Below, one piece after another: positions 62,419-64,000 of a stretch of DNA of 64,000 bases (positions are counted from its first letter, which is position 1; each line of letters opens with the position of its first letter). This DNA is from Archivesica marissinica (lineage: Eukaryota > Mollusca > Bivalvia > Venerida > Vesicomyidae), in assembly GCA_014843695.1 (NCBI GenBank), contig CM026390.1:53844121-53908120 (forward strand), in the 5' to 3' direction. Position numbers and translations under genes: made by a program. The notes beneath the pieces were generated by a model that saw only the letters and a list, made by a program, of their open reading frames with translations, did no database searches and was not told where the DNA came from.

Positions 62419-64000
62419 ATGTTGCCTCTATATAATTACTAATCGAAGTTCTGAACACAGCGAACATCTTTCATCATTTCTTGGTGAAGAGGCATGGGTA
62501 GGTTGCCATGGGGCTGCTGGGTAGGTATGCTAGTTACATATACAATTCAGACTAGCTACGCTATATTTCCGTTCTAATGTACTATCTACATGTACGTGTC
62601 GATTGAAATATGTTCTGTACCAGTATGATGAAGTACTTGACGGAAAGCTATATACTATTACATTGAACCAAGAGCTTGCCACAGTACTAATATAGTTGAA
62701 ATAGAGACAACCTGTCCGAGTCTAGCCTCATTAATACCTCAGTGTAGCGAGTGGAGCAGCCTTACTTTATCAGACCTTGTGGTATTATTTCTGCTATAGG
62801 TATGTGCTATAGCTGTTTGGATTACCGCCAGTTAGAACTGGCTTCCATAGACATGTTTATTCAACTGGTTCAAATTGTGTGGAACTGGCCGTGAGTGACG
62901 CCGTTAACAACTGCTCCCGCGTGGACATGTCAGTTTCAGACCCAGCAACATTACTCCCGCATCATTCGTAGCTTCTCGTTTATTATTTAAATAAAAACTA
63001 TTCGGCTACAGAATCCCCCCCCCCCCCCACTTGTCCATTCCGAAATATCCCATAAGTCTAAGCTATGAATTAAGATAATACTGTGCAGTTGGTGTGCACA
63101 CTAATAGAATTTCCCGCTCTTTTCCCATCTTCAAACTGGACTCTTTTCTCTACTGTACTCTTTATTATTTATATATCAACCCGTGTCACAACATCTGTTA
63201 ACTAATTACATGTATACTCATATGTCATGTAAATGGTCTGAGTTAATAAAGAATAATTGAATTGAATTGAATTGCATTCACCAATCTTTGTTACCTTGTG
63301 TTTTAAGGTATAATAAGTGGTTCACTTTATTGATACTCATTGATGCCACGTAAATGCTCTAGGTTATTAAATAGTAATTGAATTGATACGGACATTATAT
63401 ACTATGGACAATTATTAAATAAGTCGTAACTGACAAGAAAAAAATTGCTTTTTGCTCAACACTTGTGTCCGATATTAATTCGATATTATATCAAATCCTA
63501 TGCGTAAATGTACGAAACTAACACTTTTAATTAGTAAGACTTTACTTATATAATTGGACCGCTTTCGGCTTATATCCTATACATATACTATGTATTATTT
63601 GTATTCGTATAACCTCTAAACAGACAGGTATATCGGCACCAACTATATTAACTAAGTTCAGAAACAAACAAACATATATTTACTTTATAAACAGTTTTCT
63701 TTTTATTTCTTTAAAGAAAATATATACAAATATAATTATGTCCCAATTTTTAACTTGTTGAACACTTCCATAATTCAGCGAACGCACATTCAGGTTTAAC
63801 AACAGTTCTCCCGGGGGAAGAAAGGAGACCACAGACTGCTATTGAAAACTCGTGTGTTCTCGGCGGAGTTGGACTGTTGGTTATGGCACTGCTGTAGGCC
63901 TACTACTATGACAATTACAACTTAGTTCTGATTAATTAATCAGTAATCTGATATTAGCAAATTCAATTTGTTGTTTATTTTGTATAGTTTGTTGGTATTA
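62419..64000. other. PDZ-LIM intron 2, mostly unique
   Basis: No exon recognised. A GAATTGAATTGAATTG run after TTAATAAAGAATAA at ~63,245-63,275, and a weaker echo near 63,365-63,390, resemble the 3' ends of retroelements with short-repeat tails. A C-run of ~13 lies at ~63,016. Confidence 0.45.

Overview
Animal nuclear DNA, most likely from a bivalve mollusc. The genes are split by GT-AG introns, several tRNA-headed SINE families are dispersed through the window, and tandem repeats are extremely abundant. The bivalve assignment is an inference from repeat style and protein similarity; I cannot name a species.

Three protein-coding genes can be supported exon by exon. (1) ATPAF2, the mitochondrial F1-ATPase assembly factor (Atp12 family), is on the minus strand. 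Six exons lie between 8869 and 28 and give the first 206 residues; the last ~80 residues run off the left edge. (2) GID4, the substrate receptor of the CTLH/GID ubiquitin ligase, is on the plus strand. It is complete in five exons (9009-31665) and gives a 200-residue protein. (3) A ZASP/Enigma-type PDZ-LIM gene is on the plus strand. Its first two coding exons (46888-47001 and 60518-60669) rebuild a whole N-terminal PDZ domain; the rest lies to the right. ATPAF2 and GID4 are head to head with only 139 bp between start codons. The same pair is adjacent and divergent in human (17p11.2), so this looks like an ancient shared promoter.

Layout: 1-8.9 kb ATPAF2 with four minisatellites and a piggyBac-like MITE; 8.9-31.7 kb GID4, whose first intron holds a 14.1-kb array of a 23-bp unit; 31.7-46.9 kb intergenic DNA made largely of minisatellites (73, 19, 106, 34, 39 and ~46 bp units) plus SINEs; 46.9-64 kb the PDZ-LIM gene, whose introns carry 46-, 19/23-, 35- and 14-bp arrays. 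Tandem repeats cover roughly 34 kb, just over half the window. Nearly all long open frames here are artefacts of these arrays.

The most notable signal is that two of the arrays contain splice sites of the genes they sit in. In ATPAF2 the end of exon 5 plus its 5' splice site is repeated about 25 times in tandem into the intron. In the PDZ-LIM gene an 81-bp unit carrying the 3' splice site of coding exon 2 is repeated exactly four times. In GID4, exon 4 is squeezed between two DNA-transposon MITEs that end 22 bp before it and begin 24 bp after it, and one of them may supply the branch point. No protein function was assigned to any tandem array.
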